Source of the DNA: Enterobacter mori
GTDB taxonomy: Bacteria; Pseudomonadota; Gammaproteobacteria; Enterobacterales; Enterobacteriaceae
Assembly (NCBI RefSeq): GCF_025244905.1
Contig: NZ_CP104285.1
Span: 3,534,001-3,598,000, forward strand
Direction: 5' to 3'
Length of the DNA: 64,000 bases
Part shown: in pieces, positions 17,201-24,814 of the stretch
Layout of the letters: each line of letters begins with the position of its first letter
How positions within the stretch are numbered: position 1 is the first letter of the stretch
The notes under the pieces: generated by a model
What the model was told of the DNA's origin: nothing
The model's database searches: none
The model's input: only the letters and a program-made list of their open reading frames with translations
Program-made: the position numbers and the translations under genes

Positions 17201-19715
17201 CATCACCGTCAACGCCAACGCCACGGGTGCGGTGCTGTCGCTGCTCAATACCCTTGAACTGGTGGTGCAGCGGTTCGACAGCGTCAACAACACCTGGACA
17301 ACGGTGGTGGATACCGGCCAGCCGCAGTTTGCCGATCTGCTCACGCTCGGGGCGACCGGCGTTTCGCTGAACCTGAACGGCCTGGCCAACGGTCAGTATC
17401 GCGTCCTGAGTTACAACACCAACCTGCTGGCGACGGGCTCTTACACCAGCATTGATGTGGGCGTGAAAGAGACCAGCGCCGGCACCGTCACCGGCGAAAC
17501 CAGCCTGGGCGGCAACGTCATCCTCGACGTTGACCCGACCACCGGTAGCGATAACGCCCCGGCGGGCACCACGGTTACCGCCGTCACTAACGCGCTGGGG
17601 GTAACCACCAGCGTCACCGCCGACGGCACGGCAATTCAGGGGCAGTACGGTACGCTGACCATCAACCGCGACGGCAGCTACACCTATACCCTGACGAATA
17701 CCAGCGCCTCGGTGATTGGCCGTACGGAGAACTTCACCTACACCATCTCCCACAACGGAACCAGCGCCTCGGCGAACCTGGTGCTGTCGCTGGGAACAGG
17801 CACGGCCACCAGCGGCATCGTGGCCGTGGATGACACCGCATCGCTGACCTTCGACACCACGGTGAGCGCCATCAACAACGGCACCTCGTCGCAGGGCGGC
17901 TTTACGGTGGTCGGGATTAATCTCGGTAATACCCTGGGCCTGAATCTGCTGGATGATTTGAGCAATCCGATCATTTACAGCGTGGAGGAAGGCACCACCC
18001 GCACCATGACCATTCAGGCCTCCGTGGGGGGCGTCGCGCTGGCATCGGTGTTTGACCTGTACATCTATAAGTTCAACGACGCGACCCAGACCTTCGAGCA
18101 GATGCGCGTTCAGCCGGGCTGGCTGCGCGCGCCGCTGCTGGGCGGCACCTCGTCCACGCTGACGCTGAATCTGCCGTCTGGGGAGTACCTCTTCCTCCTG
18201 AACACGGCGGCGGGGATCACCGCGCTGACGGCCTACACGCTGAACGTGCTGGAAGACCACGTCTATAGCGTGGCAAGCGTCGGTACCAGCACCACCGGGG
18301 ATGTGCTGGCGGATGACGTCGCGCCATCCGGCACGCTGGTGACGGAAGTAAACGGCGTGGCGGTAAACAGCAGCGGCCTCACCACCATCGTGGGGGAATA
18401 CGGCACGCTCTCCATTAACGCGTCCGGTCAGTACACCTACACCCTGAAGAGCGGCGTAGGCGCTGACCACATCAGCACGCCGGATACCTTCGTCTACACC
18501 ATTACCGCGCCGAACGGTGCCAAAGACACGGCCTCGCTCAACATCACCCCAACCGCGCGGGCGATGGATGCGGTGAACGATGTCAGCACCGCGATGGACG
18601 TGACCTCTGTACACCATACGACGGCCTACTCGGATACAACCGTAGGGACGGCGAGCTGGAACGCCGCGCTGTTGGCATCAACCCAGGGTAGCGGAAACGG
18701 TACCTTCGTGGTGGATCCGAATACGGCCCTGCACAACGTGGTCTTGACCTTTAACGTCGCATCGCTCCTTTCTCTGGGCGGGTTGACGGTGGACTGGACG
18801 ATTACCAATGGCGCGACCACCGTAAGAAGTGGTTCATTCAACGGCGGGCTGCTGCTGGGCGGCACAGCCACCATCAACCTGACGGGACTGGATCTGGATG
18901 CCGGTACCTATACGCTCAGCTACACCGGCAAAATGGGTCCACTGGCTGCGGGGAATATCACCATTACCCCAAGCGTCAGCGGCACCTCCTACTCCCTGAC
19001 CCAGTTCGACTCCACCAGCGGTCACACCGTCAACGGCAATATCTTCGACGGCACCGACTCCGCCGGGGCAATGGATCAGCTGCACTCCGTTGATACGCGT
19101 CTGAGCATTACCGGCTACAACGGCGTGACCACCACCCTGGATCCGTATACCGGTAGCGCCACAGTCAACGTTGTCGGGCACTACGGCACGCTGGCTATTG
19201 GTGCGGACGGTCACTACACCTACACCCTGAATACTGGGGTGTCGCTCTCATCCATCACCTCGAAGGAGGTCTTTAACTACACCCTGACCGATGCCGCCGG
19301 GAAAACGGACAGCGCCACGCTGACCATCAACATGGCGCCGCAGTTCATCAGCTCTGAACATAACGACGTCATTAGCGGTACGGCCTACGGCGACACGCTG
19401 ATTTACCAGGTGCTGAACAGCACCGCTGGCAACGCCACCGCAGGCAACGTCAGCAGTACAGCTGGCGATCACTGGACCAACTTCTCGCTGGCGCAGGGAG
19501 ACAAAATTGACATCGGCGATCTGCTGGTGGGCTGGAACGGTAGCGCTTCTACGTTGGGTAATTATCTGCATGTTACTCAAAGCGGTAGCAACACTGTGAT
19601 CTCCATCGACCGTGATGGTTCAGGCACCACCTACACTAATACCACGCTCGTTACGCTTGATGGCGTTCAGACCACCTACGACGAGCTTGTTAACCAGCAG
19701 CACATCATTACCTGA
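8274..19715 (+). CDS. bapA: giant BapA-like type I-secreted adhesin
   Basis: A 3813-residue repetitive surface protein. Residues 1-110 form a BapA-prefix-like beta domain. A hydrophobic, Gly-rich segment with WPWVLGGLAVAGG follows at about 119-143, then an Asp-rich linker. Residues 162-2914 are 28 bacterial Ig-like modules starting with TAPxxP-type motifs and ending in TDxAGN plus a VDT strand. After that come three larger C-terminal adhesin domains, each with a YGTL-I-x-G-x-YTYTL motif. The last 130 residues look like a type I secretion target domain (DVISGTAYGDTLIY, DKIDIGDLLVG, LDGVQTTYDELV). No Cys is evident. Family members mediate cell-cell adhesion, biofilm formation and host contact. 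Secretion genes follow directly, in the order known from Salmonella bapABCD. Confidence 0.92.
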   Translation: MSQISVISKLTGVETTTEGSQVTLNHSSIVELHVERANVSHFTRSGNDLVITLHSGEVITLKNFYVSDAQGASQLVLEESDGALWWIEDPTGAATYESIASTDVLLAASGSDAGGAAVWPWVLGGLAVAGGIAIAAGTGGGGGGDDDDNSNPGNPGTPTDPDTTAPTAPTNLQFSYDGKTVTGTAEPGSTVTLKDADGNVVGTGKTGNDGKFTIVLDKPLTNGEVITATATDSSGNTSQAGHVTAPDTTAPDAPTNLQVSDDGTTVTGRAEPGSTVTLKDADGNVVGTGKAGSDGAFTIELGKPLTNGEQLTATATDTAGNTSQPGQVTAPDSTAPDAPNLLIVNDNVGTETGPLDNGQRTDDARPTLSGIGEAGTTLTIYDNGTQIGTTKVDANGNWSFTPAGNLANGSHTITTTATDAAGNTSAPSTAVTFIVDTVAPTAPVVISVVDDVAPITGTLGNGSSTNDPRPQLTGTAEAGSTVTIYDNGIAIGTALVAANGSWTFTPSVNLSEGSHQLTVRATDVAGNTGPASPAFTLTVDLTAPSTPSAFVVNDDTGSLKGAISAGQFTDASQPRLTGRGEPGSTITVYDNGALVGTATVQPNGTWSLTPTSPLAEGAHSITVRETDAAGNQSGLSQPINFIVDTTPPDQPVISLNPAGTQITGTAEPNSSIVITNSDGDVIGRTTTDGNGNFVATLTPAQTNGQLISVVASDAAGNQSTPAIATAADTTPPALPGNLVVSDDGQSVSGTAEPGSTVTIKAPDGTVIGETTANGDGTFSTPISPAQTNGEVLTVIATDDSGNVSLPATATAPDSTPPLAPDNVVVSGDGTTVTGTAEPGSTVTIREGNVTVGQGKANDDGSFSVTLTPPKANGESLTADATDAAGNTGPTTPTVAPDITPAQTPVIISVVGDVQATAGPVAQNGLTNDRTPTINGTGEPGTTITVTSGSTVIGTVTVPASGEWSITPTAPLPDGGHVLTATAVDGAGNPSGSSNTWSITVDGTAPVAPVITQVVDDAPGRTGPLDAGETTNDATPTLNGTAEPGSTVTIRLDGNAIGTALVDSSGAWTFTPTTPLSEGPHTLTAVTTDAAGNTSPASGGFTLTVDVTPPAAATIETALDNVGPVQNPLQDGDTTDDTQPQLQGTAPADTIITLYDGNTLLGTATVTGGTWTFTPTTPLTNGPHSLTVHATDDAGNTTISPPFVLTIDTLAPDTPAIPDITVNPDGSTPGTALNPGETTRDTTPTLSGTGNPGDVVNIYDGTTKIGESLVDGDGNWTWTPNPPLGNGTYDLSLTVTNQDGAGNESAPSTPVTITIDTEAPLAPTVPVVTDSVSQITGPVADGETTNDPRPVLSGTGTPNDVITIYDSRDGGTTTTAVGTVTVDGNGNWSWRPESNIGEGTHEYTATATDEAGNESDPSTGITITVDTLAPDTPAISAIGGAQNGGSTTDNTPTIGGTGPDGETAIIYNNGVELARVDIVNGEWSYTLPTAQTDGPLNITVAAVDNAGNVSAPGPVFTVTIDTQAPATPAIDAVSDSQLTNGTLYTRDGTPALSGTGEPGSTIIVSVDGTPSTITVTVPQNGIWTWTADNTLPDGPHTFSVSSRDPAGNISGSSPNLAVTVDTGIPADPANLALAQQGTPLTGTAEAGATITVYAADGTTVLGTGVATGGNFSIALSPAQLDATTLKVTATDAAGNTSPGASYVVTDSPLDLPDVPVITAITDNVGPVTGNVKDKTSDDTSPTLTGTAEPNAVITIYQDGILAVPPTVVADGSGNWSYTPLFPLTAGPHTFEVTATDIVSGETSGRSPAATVTIDLTAPDTPAIGSIIDDVGPGIGPLSDGQTTNDNRPTLNGVGNVGDTITIYNNGTPLGSVVVGSTGTWTYTPPALNDGDHTLTVRATDPAGNASGLSAGITITVDTVSTTPVITSVTDDAGNAATVVPNGAPTNDATPTLTGTAEAGSVVVIYDGTTQIGIVAADSVTGAWIFTPETALVEGSHSFTVKATDPQGNVSQTSNAWSVDIDLTAPTVPTLDTVNDNVAGGVTGNLTAGQVTNDNTPTLSGTGALGSTIHILNNGVEIGTTTVDSNGNWTFTPGTALGDGNYNIRVNATDAVGNVSANSPVFAFTVDTAGPDAPVVTTVIDDVGPVTGTLLTDNSTNDARPTFNGTGEIGATVHVIVDGTEIGTAVVNAQGNWTFTPGTALGEGLHAITFNATDTAGNTGATSPAFNLTVDTVAPLAPVFTPATDNQGTVLNPLTSGQSTDDTTPTLNGTAAANATITLYENGQQIGTAQANGSGVWSFTPANPLSSGSHTWTATATDAAGNVSPASPAFTLIVDITPPNAPVISQAIDDVGTVTGALGSGQSTDDTVPRLVGTSEPFATVNIYEGTTLVGTGTADASGNWSILLNTTLATGPHSFTAQATDAAGNTSASSATFTLTIDTTPPGLPVLTSITDDVGNAATPIANGGLTNDAQPTLTGTAEAGSTVKIFDNGVQIGSVVATGGNWSFTPSPALGDGSHSLTFSATDPVGNASAQTPGYVINVDATAPTAPVISSVVDDVGTVTGPVTGSNPTNDTRPTLNGTAEANATVRIYDGTTLVGTVTADANGNWTLPQTSTTLAEGQHNFTATATDAAGNTSAPSSVTTITVDLTPPAVPSGLAVITNGTHVTGTAEAGSTVTITTSTGTVLGTAVADGSGNFNATISPAQTGGESLVVYATDKAGNAGVSASVTAPFTTLPIAPVIATITDNVGTVTGNLTNGKTTDDTTPTLSGTAQPNATVTLYNNGVAMGSVVADGSGNWTFTTPAMSEGSHAFTATASNGSGTGPFSSATTVIVDLTAPNTPTGSFNADGSVLTGNAEAGSTVTIRLADGSTVTTTAGSNGTYSYTFLNKQTEGQTLQVTATDAAGNVSQPGSALAPVVPLSASSNVEELDLTTTATVTNSQYSDYGFLLVGALGNALTLLGNDTAQVGFTVGSGGSADITVNANATGAVLSLLNTLELVVQRFDSVNNTWTTVVDTGQPQFADLLTLGATGVSLNLNGLANGQYRVLSYNTNLLATGSYTSIDVGVKETSAGTVTGETSLGGNVILDVDPTTGSDNAPAGTTVTAVTNALGVTTSVTADGTAIQGQYGTLTINRDGSYTYTLTNTSASVIGRTENFTYTISHNGTSASANLVLSLGTGTATSGIVAVDDTASLTFDTTVSAINNGTSSQGGFTVVGINLGNTLGLNLLDDLSNPIIYSVEEGTTRTMTIQASVGGVALASVFDLYIYKFNDATQTFEQMRVQPGWLRAPLLGGTSSTLTLNLPSGEYLFLLNTAAGITALTAYTLNVLEDHVYSVASVGTSTTGDVLADDVAPSGTLVTEVNGVAVNSSGLTTIVGEYGTLSINASGQYTYTLKSGVGADHISTPDTFVYTITAPNGAKDTASLNITPTARAMDAVNDVSTAMDVTSVHHTTAYSDTTVGTASWNAALLASTQGSGNGTFVVDPNTALHNVVLTFNVASLLSLGGLTVDWTITNGATTVRSGSFNGGLLLGGTATINLTGLDLDAGTYTLSYTGKMGPLAAGNITITPSVSGTSYSLTQFDSTSGHTVNGNIFDGTDSAGAMDQLHSVDTRLSITGYNGVTTTLDPYTGSATVNVVGHYGTLAIGADGHYTYTLNTGVSLSSITSKEVFNYTLTDAAGKTDSATLTINMAPQFISSEHNDVISGTAYGDTLIYQVLNSTAGNATAGNVSSTAGDHWTNFSLAQGDKIDIGDLLVGWNGSASTLGNYLHVTQSGSNTVISIDRDGSGTTYTNTTLVTLDGVQTTYDELVNQQHIIT
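8757..17015 (+). repeat. 28 tandem Ig-like module repeats within bapA
   Basis: Counting by the TAPxxP boundary motif gives 28 modules in 2753 codons. Twenty are long (about 95-110 residues), with an extra segment of the kind DDVGxxTGxLxxGxxTND. Eight are short (about 82-86 residues) and lack it: modules 1, 2, 6, 7, 8, 16, 26 and 28. Modules 1 and 2 share long identical DNA stretches (for example AAAGATGCCGACGGTAACGT), pointing to a recent duplication. Confidence 0.9.
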
Positions 19716-19730
19716 TAGCAAACCAAATGA

Positions 19731-19754
19731 CCCGGGCGCGCAGCAGCGCCCGGG
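19731..19754 (+). terminator. stem-loop between bapA and bapB
   Basis: CCCGGGCGC and GCGCCCGGG form a perfect 9-bp GC stem with a GCAGCA loop, 16 bases after the adhesin stop. AAAATAAAG follows rather than a T run. It may attenuate transcription or protect the 3' end of the bapA message, lowering expression of the secretion genes relative to the adhesin. Confidence 0.6.
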
Positions 19755-19790
19755 CAAAATAAAGCAGTACTCTTTTATTAGGGATAAGAC

Positions 19791-21194
19791 ATGGGAAAGA
19801 AGATGCCTTACTGGTGGCTCTCGTGCTGCCTGATATCTGTGCCCGCCGTCGCAGCCAGTCCGGCGGCGACGATCAATACTGAGCAACTCAGCGAAACGCA
19901 GGAACTCCCCTCTCTGAACGGCCGCGTGGCCCCTGTCGCCAGCAAAGCCGCGCCCGGCACGCTGCAACTGGATGACGCGGTTAACCGTGCGGTGACCTGG
20001 CACCCGGCCATCAGCGAAGCGGTAGGCAAACTCTACCAGCAGAGCGAAAATGTCGACGTCGCCAAATCGAAATACTATCCGCAAATTAATGCTGGCGCGG
20101 AGAACGGTTATACCCACGACGGCGACGATAACGGCTTCACGCCGTCGCTGGTGCTCTCCCTCTCGCAAATGCTCTACGACTTCGGCAAAGTGGCGAGCCA
20201 GGTGCGGGCCGAAAGCGCGGGCGTCGCCCAGCAGCAGGCTAACGTGCTGGTCAGCATCGACACCATCGCCCACGATACCGCCATCGCCATGGTGCAGGTG
20301 CAGACCTGGCAACAGATGGTAGACACCGCCAGAGAACAACTTGATGCCCTCTCCTCCATTGGAAAACTGACGAAACAACGCAATGACGAAGGGGCCACGT
20401 CCCTCTCTGACGTGGTGCAGACCGATGCCCGTATCGAAGGCGCGCGCGCGCAGCTGATGCAGTATCAGGCCAGCCTCGACAGCGCCCGCGCCACGCTGAT
20501 GAGCTTTCTCGGCTGGGACAGTCTGAACACGGTCAGCAACGATTTCCCACAAAGTCTGGCTCGCAGCTGCGACATCGCCGAGCCGGACGATCGCCTGGTG
20601 CCCGCCGTATTAGCCGCCTGGGCGCAGGCCAACGTCGCGCAGGCCAACCTTGACTATGCCAACGCGCAGATGACGCCGACCATTTCACTTGAACCGGAAG
20701 TGCGCCATTACCTCAACGACCGCTATGCGGGCAACGAAACGCGGGATCGCACCCAGTATTCCGCCTGGGTAAAAGTGCAGATGCCGCTCTATCAGGGCGG
20801 TGGTCTGACGGCACGGCGTAACGCCGCCGGACACGCGGTGGAGTCGGCCCAATCCACCATCCAGCGCACGCGCCTCGACGTGCGGCAAAAACTGCTTGAG
20901 GCCCGCAGCCAGGTGATGAGCCTGATGACCACGCTGCAAATTCAGGGGCGTCAGGAAGCGCTCAGCGCCCGCACCCGCGAGCTGTATCAACAGCAGTATC
21001 TCGACCTCGGCTCGCGTCCGCTGCTCGACGTGTTAAACGCCGAACAGGAGGTTTACCAGGCGCGTTTCACCCAGCAGCAAACCGCCGGACAGCTGCATCA
21101 GCTTCAGCTCAACTGCCTGTACAACACCGGGCGCTTACGCCACGCGTTCGAACTTGATAACCGCACCATCCAGACTGTGGAGATCCAGCCATGA
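19791..21194 (+). CDS. bapB: TolC-family outer-membrane channel of the Bap secretion system
   Basis: A 467-residue outer-membrane efflux protein with an N-terminal signal peptide (YWWLSCCLISVPAVAA). Two OEP repeats of long amphipathic helices cover about 60-250 and 265-450, with LYDFGKVASQVRAE and MPLYQGGGLTARRNAA as the paired strand-helix motifs. It should trimerise and provide the exit duct for the adhesin. AGGGA precedes the ATG. Its stop overlaps the next start (ATGA). It corresponds to LapE of Pseudomonas and BapB of Salmonella. Confidence 0.88.
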   Translation: MGKKMPYWWLSCCLISVPAVAASPAATINTEQLSETQELPSLNGRVAPVASKAAPGTLQLDDAVNRAVTWHPAISEAVGKLYQQSENVDVAKSKYYPQINAGAENGYTHDGDDNGFTPSLVLSLSQMLYDFGKVASQVRAESAGVAQQQANVLVSIDTIAHDTAIAMVQVQTWQQMVDTAREQLDALSSIGKLTKQRNDEGATSLSDVVQTDARIEGARAQLMQYQASLDSARATLMSFLGWDSLNTVSNDFPQSLARSCDIAEPDDRLVPAVLAAWAQANVAQANLDYANAQMTPTISLEPEVRHYLNDRYAGNETRDRTQYSAWVKVQMPLYQGGGLTARRNAAGHAVESAQSTIQRTRLDVRQKLLEARSQVMSLMTTLQIQGRQEALSARTRELYQQQYLDLGSRPLLDVLNAEQEVYQARFTQQQTAGQLHQLQLNCLYNTGRLRHAFELDNRTIQTVEIQP

Positions 21195-23383
21195 AGCAAC
21201 GCGATATCCCACAGGGTGAAAACATGACGGATGATGCGCTGGAACAGTGGGCGCAGGCGTTTGGCTACGTGGCAACGCGTTATCGCGTAGCCTGTTCACC
21301 CGGCGCGCTGATGGCGGGTGCGCCGTGGCTGAAAGGTAAACCGATGGTGCCTGCCCTCACCCAGCTTGCGCGCGAGGCCGGACTGTCATTTCAGCTGCTG
21401 ACGGCAGATCGGCAGTCCATCAATAGCTGGCGCTTGCCCGTCGTGGTGGAGCTGAGTGAGGGGAAAATCGGCGTCATTGAACATTTTGACGGCGAGGACA
21501 CCCTGGAGGTCAGCTTTTTCGACGGCACAACGCATACCAACCGCCTGTCGATGACGGCGATGCTGCCGGGTATCCGCCACGTCATCGCCCTGCGTCCCCT
21601 GGCCGCCCTGAAAGACAGCCGGGTGGATGCCTACATTTCCAAATATCGCCCGGACTGGCTCTACAGGCTGGTGATGCGCGACCTGCGCCCCTACAGCTGG
21701 GTCATGCTCGCCGCGCTGTTTATCAACCTGCTGTCGCTTTCGGGGATCGTTTTTTCCATGCAGGTGTATGACCGGGTGATCCCCGCCCAGTCTTACCCGA
21801 CGCTCTACGTCCTGACCATCGGGGTGCTGATCGCCACGCTGTTTGGTTTTGTGCTGCGCGTGGCGCGCGGGCACATTATGGATCTGCTGGGCAAGCGCTC
21901 GGATCTGCGCGTGTCGGATCGTGTCTTTGGCCATGCGCTACGCCTGCGCAACAGCGCCATCCCCCGCTCCACCGGCAGCTTCATTTCCCAGTTGCGCGAA
22001 CTGGAGCAGATCCGAGAAATGGTCACCTCTTCTACTATCTCAACGATTGTTGACCTGCCCTTCTTCCTCCTGTTTGTGGTGGTGCTGGCGATCATCGCGC
22101 CGCAGCTGGCGTGGATCGCCCCGGTCGCTGCGGTGATCATGGTGCTGCCCGGCCTGCTGCTGCAAAAGCGGCTGGCGGAGCTGGCGAAGCAGTCGGCGCA
22201 TGAATCCACCCTGCGCAACGCGGTGCTGGTGGAGAGCGTGCAGGGGCTGGAGGACATCAAATTGATGCAGGCGGAAAACCGCTTTTTGCAGCAGTGGAAC
22301 AGCTACATCCAGATCACCGCCGAGTCCGGCCTGCGCACACGCGAGCTGACCCAGAACCTGATCAACTGGGGGATGACCATTCAAAGCCTGGTATACGCAG
22401 GCGTCATCGTGGTCGGCGCGCCGATGGTGATCGACGGGACGCTCACCACCGGTTCAGTGGTGGCCGCCTCGATGCTGGCCTCACGCATGATCGCTCCGAT
22501 GGCGACCCTCTGCGGCGTGCTGGCCCGCTGGCAACAGGTGAAGGCCGCCAAAGAGGGGCTGGACAGCATCATGCAGCTGCCGACCGAGAACCAGCGCGAA
22601 GAGACGCCGATCCGCCAGGACGTGCTGCGCGGCCATTACCTGTTTGAGCAGGCGCAGTTCCGCTATCACCCGGAAGATCCCCGCATGGCGCTGCGCATTA
22701 ACCGTCTGGAGATCAAACCGGGCGAGAAAGTGGCGATCCTCGGGCGCAACGGCGCGGGTAAATCAACCCTGCTGCAGGCGATGGCGGGCGGGATGGATCT
22801 GGCGGGCGGCGAGCTGCGGCTCGACAACTTCAGCCTGCCCCATCTCGACGTGGCGGACGTGCGGCGCAACGTCGGCTTTATGACCCAGAACGCGCGGCTG
22901 TTTTACGGCACCCTGCGCGAAAACATCACGCTGGGTATGCCGCGCGCCACCGATGAAGAGATTTTTGAGGCGCTGGAGATGTGCGGCGCGGCGAGCTTTG
23001 TGCAGAAGCTGCCGAAGGGGCTGGACTACCCGATTATGGAAAATGGCGTGGGGCTGTCCGGCGGACAGCGGCAGTCCATTCTGCTGGCGCGCATGCTTCT
23101 GCGCGATCCGAATATCGTGCTGATGGACGAACCCACGGCGTCGCTTGACGAGCACACCGAGCGGGAATTTATCCAGCGCCTCAACGCCTGGCTTGGCAAC
23201 CGTACCCTGATTGTCGCCACCCACCGCGTCCCGGTGCTGGAGCTGGTGGAGCGCGTGGTGGTGTTGAAAGAAGGGATGCTGGTGATGGATGCGCCAAAAG
23301 CGCAGGCGCTGAGCAACAGCCGTATGCAGCAACAGCAGCAGGCAACCGGACGGGAGTGGAAAAATGAAAATCAGTCAGCGTGA
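21191..23383 (+). CDS. bapC: type I secretion ABC transporter of the Bap system
   Basis: A 730-residue half-transporter. Residues 1-135 are a peptidase-C39-like domain without the catalytic Cys, usual for exporters of large adhesins. Six membrane segments lie at about 170-440. The nucleotide-binding domain has Walker A GRNGAGKST at about 517, signature LSGGQ at about 622, Walker B IVLMDE at about 641 and an H-loop His in ATHR. GTGGAG lies upstream of the first ATG, which overlaps the bapB stop. A second ATG at 21224 with AGGGTG is an alternative start. Related to LapB. Confidence 0.9.
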   Translation: MKQRDIPQGENMTDDALEQWAQAFGYVATRYRVACSPGALMAGAPWLKGKPMVPALTQLAREAGLSFQLLTADRQSINSWRLPVVVELSEGKIGVIEHFDGEDTLEVSFFDGTTHTNRLSMTAMLPGIRHVIALRPLAALKDSRVDAYISKYRPDWLYRLVMRDLRPYSWVMLAALFINLLSLSGIVFSMQVYDRVIPAQSYPTLYVLTIGVLIATLFGFVLRVARGHIMDLLGKRSDLRVSDRVFGHALRLRNSAIPRSTGSFISQLRELEQIREMVTSSTISTIVDLPFFLLFVVVLAIIAPQLAWIAPVAAVIMVLPGLLLQKRLAELAKQSAHESTLRNAVLVESVQGLEDIKLMQAENRFLQQWNSYIQITAESGLRTRELTQNLINWGMTIQSLVYAGVIVVGAPMVIDGTLTTGSVVAASMLASRMIAPMATLCGVLARWQQVKAAKEGLDSIMQLPTENQREETPIRQDVLRGHYLFEQAQFRYHPEDPRMALRINRLEIKPGEKVAILGRNGAGKSTLLQAMAGGMDLAGGELRLDNFSLPHLDVADVRRNVGFMTQNARLFYGTLRENITLGMPRATDEEIFEALEMCGAASFVQKLPKGLDYPIMENGVGLSGGQRQSILLARMLLRDPNIVLMDEPTASLDEHTEREFIQRLNAWLGNRTLIVATHRVPVLELVERVVVLKEGMLVMDAPKAQALSNSRMQQQQQATGREWKNENQSA

Positions 23384-24563
23384 CGTTGCCGCAATGGACG
23401 ATCTGGATAACGCCCTCGACTCCGAAAGCGGTTATACCGGAGCCCGACGCATTGTTTTCTTCTCCCTGCTGATGTTTGTGGTGCTCGGCGTCTGGGCGTG
23501 GTTTGGGATGCTGGACGAAGTGTCCACCGGAACCGGCAAAGTGATCCCCAGCTCGCGCGAGCAGGTTTTACAGTCGCTGGACGGCGGGATCCTGACGGAG
23601 CTGAACGTGCACGAAGGGGATCAGGTTCAGGCGGGACAGGTGCTGGCGCGACTCGATCCAACGCGATCGGAATCAAACGTCGGCGAAAGTGCGGCGCGTT
23701 ACCGGGCATCGCTCGCCTCCAGCGTCCGGTTGTATGCCGAAGTGAACGATCTGCCGCTGAAGTTCCCGCCTTCGCTGGCGAAATGGACGGATCTGATCGG
23801 GGCCGAAACGCGTCTCTATAACTCACGTCGCGCACAGCTTGAAGATACCCAGCGGGAACTGCGCTCGGCGTTAGATCTCGCCAATAAAGAGCTGGCGATC
23901 ACCCAGCGGCTGGTGAAAACCGGCGCCGCCAGCCACGTGGAAGTGCTGCGTCTGCAGCGGCAGAAAAGCGATCTGGAACTCAAGCTGACCGACGTGCGCT
24001 CGCAGTATTACGTGCAGGCGCGCGAGGCGTTATCCAAGGCCAACGCCGAAGTGGATATGGTCTCGGCCATCCTCAAAGGGCGTGAAGATTCCGTGACGCG
24101 CCTGACGGTTAAATCCCCGGTGCGCGGTATTGTGAAAAACATAAAAGTTACCACCATCGGCGGCGTGATCCCGCCCAACGGCGAGCTGATGGAGATTGTG
24201 CCCGTGGACGATCACCTGCTGATCGAAACCCGCCTGTCGCCGCGCGATATCGCCTTTATCCACCCGAACCAGGAGGCGCTGGTCAAAATCACCGCCTATG
24301 ACTACGCCATTTACGGCGGGCTGCATGGCGTGGTGGAGACCATTTCCCCGGATACCATCCAGGACGAAGCCAAACCGGAAGTGTTCTATTACCGGGTGTT
24401 TATCCGCACCAGCCAGGATTACCTGGTCAATAAGGCGGGCAGGCATTTCTCGATTGTGCCGGGGATGATTGCGACGGTGGACATTAAGACCGGGGAGAAA
24501 ACGGTGCTGGACTATATGATCAAACCGTTTAACCGGGCGAAGGAGGCGCTGAGGGAGCGGTAG
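23364..24563 (+). CDS. bapD: HlyD-family membrane-fusion protein of the Bap system
   Basis: A 399-residue adaptor. One membrane segment lies at about 30-48 (IVFFSLLMFVVLGVWAWFG). A biotinyl-lipoyl-like half follows (GGILTELNVHEGDQVQAGQVLARLD), then long helices at 105-255, and the second lipoyl half with VKSPVRGIVKNI. The C-terminal GRHFSIVPGMIATVDI is the HlyD signature. It links BapC in the inner membrane to BapB. It overlaps bapC by 20 bases, so the three export genes are translationally coupled. Confidence 0.9.
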   Translation: MKISQRDVAAMDDLDNALDSESGYTGARRIVFFSLLMFVVLGVWAWFGMLDEVSTGTGKVIPSSREQVLQSLDGGILTELNVHEGDQVQAGQVLARLDPTRSESNVGESAARYRASLASSVRLYAEVNDLPLKFPPSLAKWTDLIGAETRLYNSRRAQLEDTQRELRSALDLANKELAITQRLVKTGAASHVEVLRLQRQKSDLELKLTDVRSQYYVQAREALSKANAEVDMVSAILKGREDSVTRLTVKSPVRGIVKNIKVTTIGGVIPPNGELMEIVPVDDHLLIETRLSPRDIAFIHPNQEALVKITAYDYAIYGGLHGVVETISPDTIQDEAKPEVFYYRVFIRTSQDYLVNKAGRHFSIVPGMIATVDIKTGEKTVLDYMIKPFNRAKEALRER

Positions 24564-24569
24564 TCAAAC

Positions 24570-24638
24570 GCCGGGTGGCGGCTTCGCCTGACCCGGCCAA
24601 CATTCCCGTAGGCCCGTGCAAGCGCAGCGCCGCCGGGC
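24570..24638. repeat. REP/BIME pair after the Bap operon
   Basis: GCCGGGTGGCGGCTTCGCCTGACCCGGC-type palindrome at 24570-24597, and a second one beginning GTAGGCCCG and ending CGCCGGGC at 24608-24638, in the inverted arrangement typical of BIMEs. It starts a few bases after the bapD stop and probably stabilises the message. The remaining bases to 24745 show no gene. Confidence 0.8.
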
Positions 24639-24745
24639 ATCAAACCGCACGCCAGAACTGGAAGTCATCTCGGAGAATTAAGCTTTAGCCATACATTCCC
24701 CTTCTCTTCGGACATCGCCCTGATAATATTAACGGCAGACATAAA

Positions 24746-24772
24746 TGCACTTGCGCACAGTGCGGGAGTGCA
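24746..24772. promoter_or_regulatory. candidate autoregulatory operator of the toxin-antitoxin pair
   Basis: TGCACT (24746-24751) and AGTGCA (24767-24772) flank an inner palindrome CGCAC-A-GTGCG, all centred on 24759. Such nested dyads ahead of an antitoxin operon are usual HigA-type binding sites. It lies about 43 bases before the toxin start. Confidence 0.65.
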
Positions 24773-24814
24773 CTATCATTCACTCAGCTTCATGGACTGG
24801 AGCTCACCAGCAAT

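Noticed and set aside
16095..18617. An 840-codon open frame on the minus strand opposite bapA, and others of 404 and 433 codons
   Set aside because: They lie wholly inside the adhesin gene, change with its repeat units, have no ribosome sites and no known domains. Long antisense frames are expected from the GC-rich biased codons of Thr, Gly, Asp and Ala repeats.
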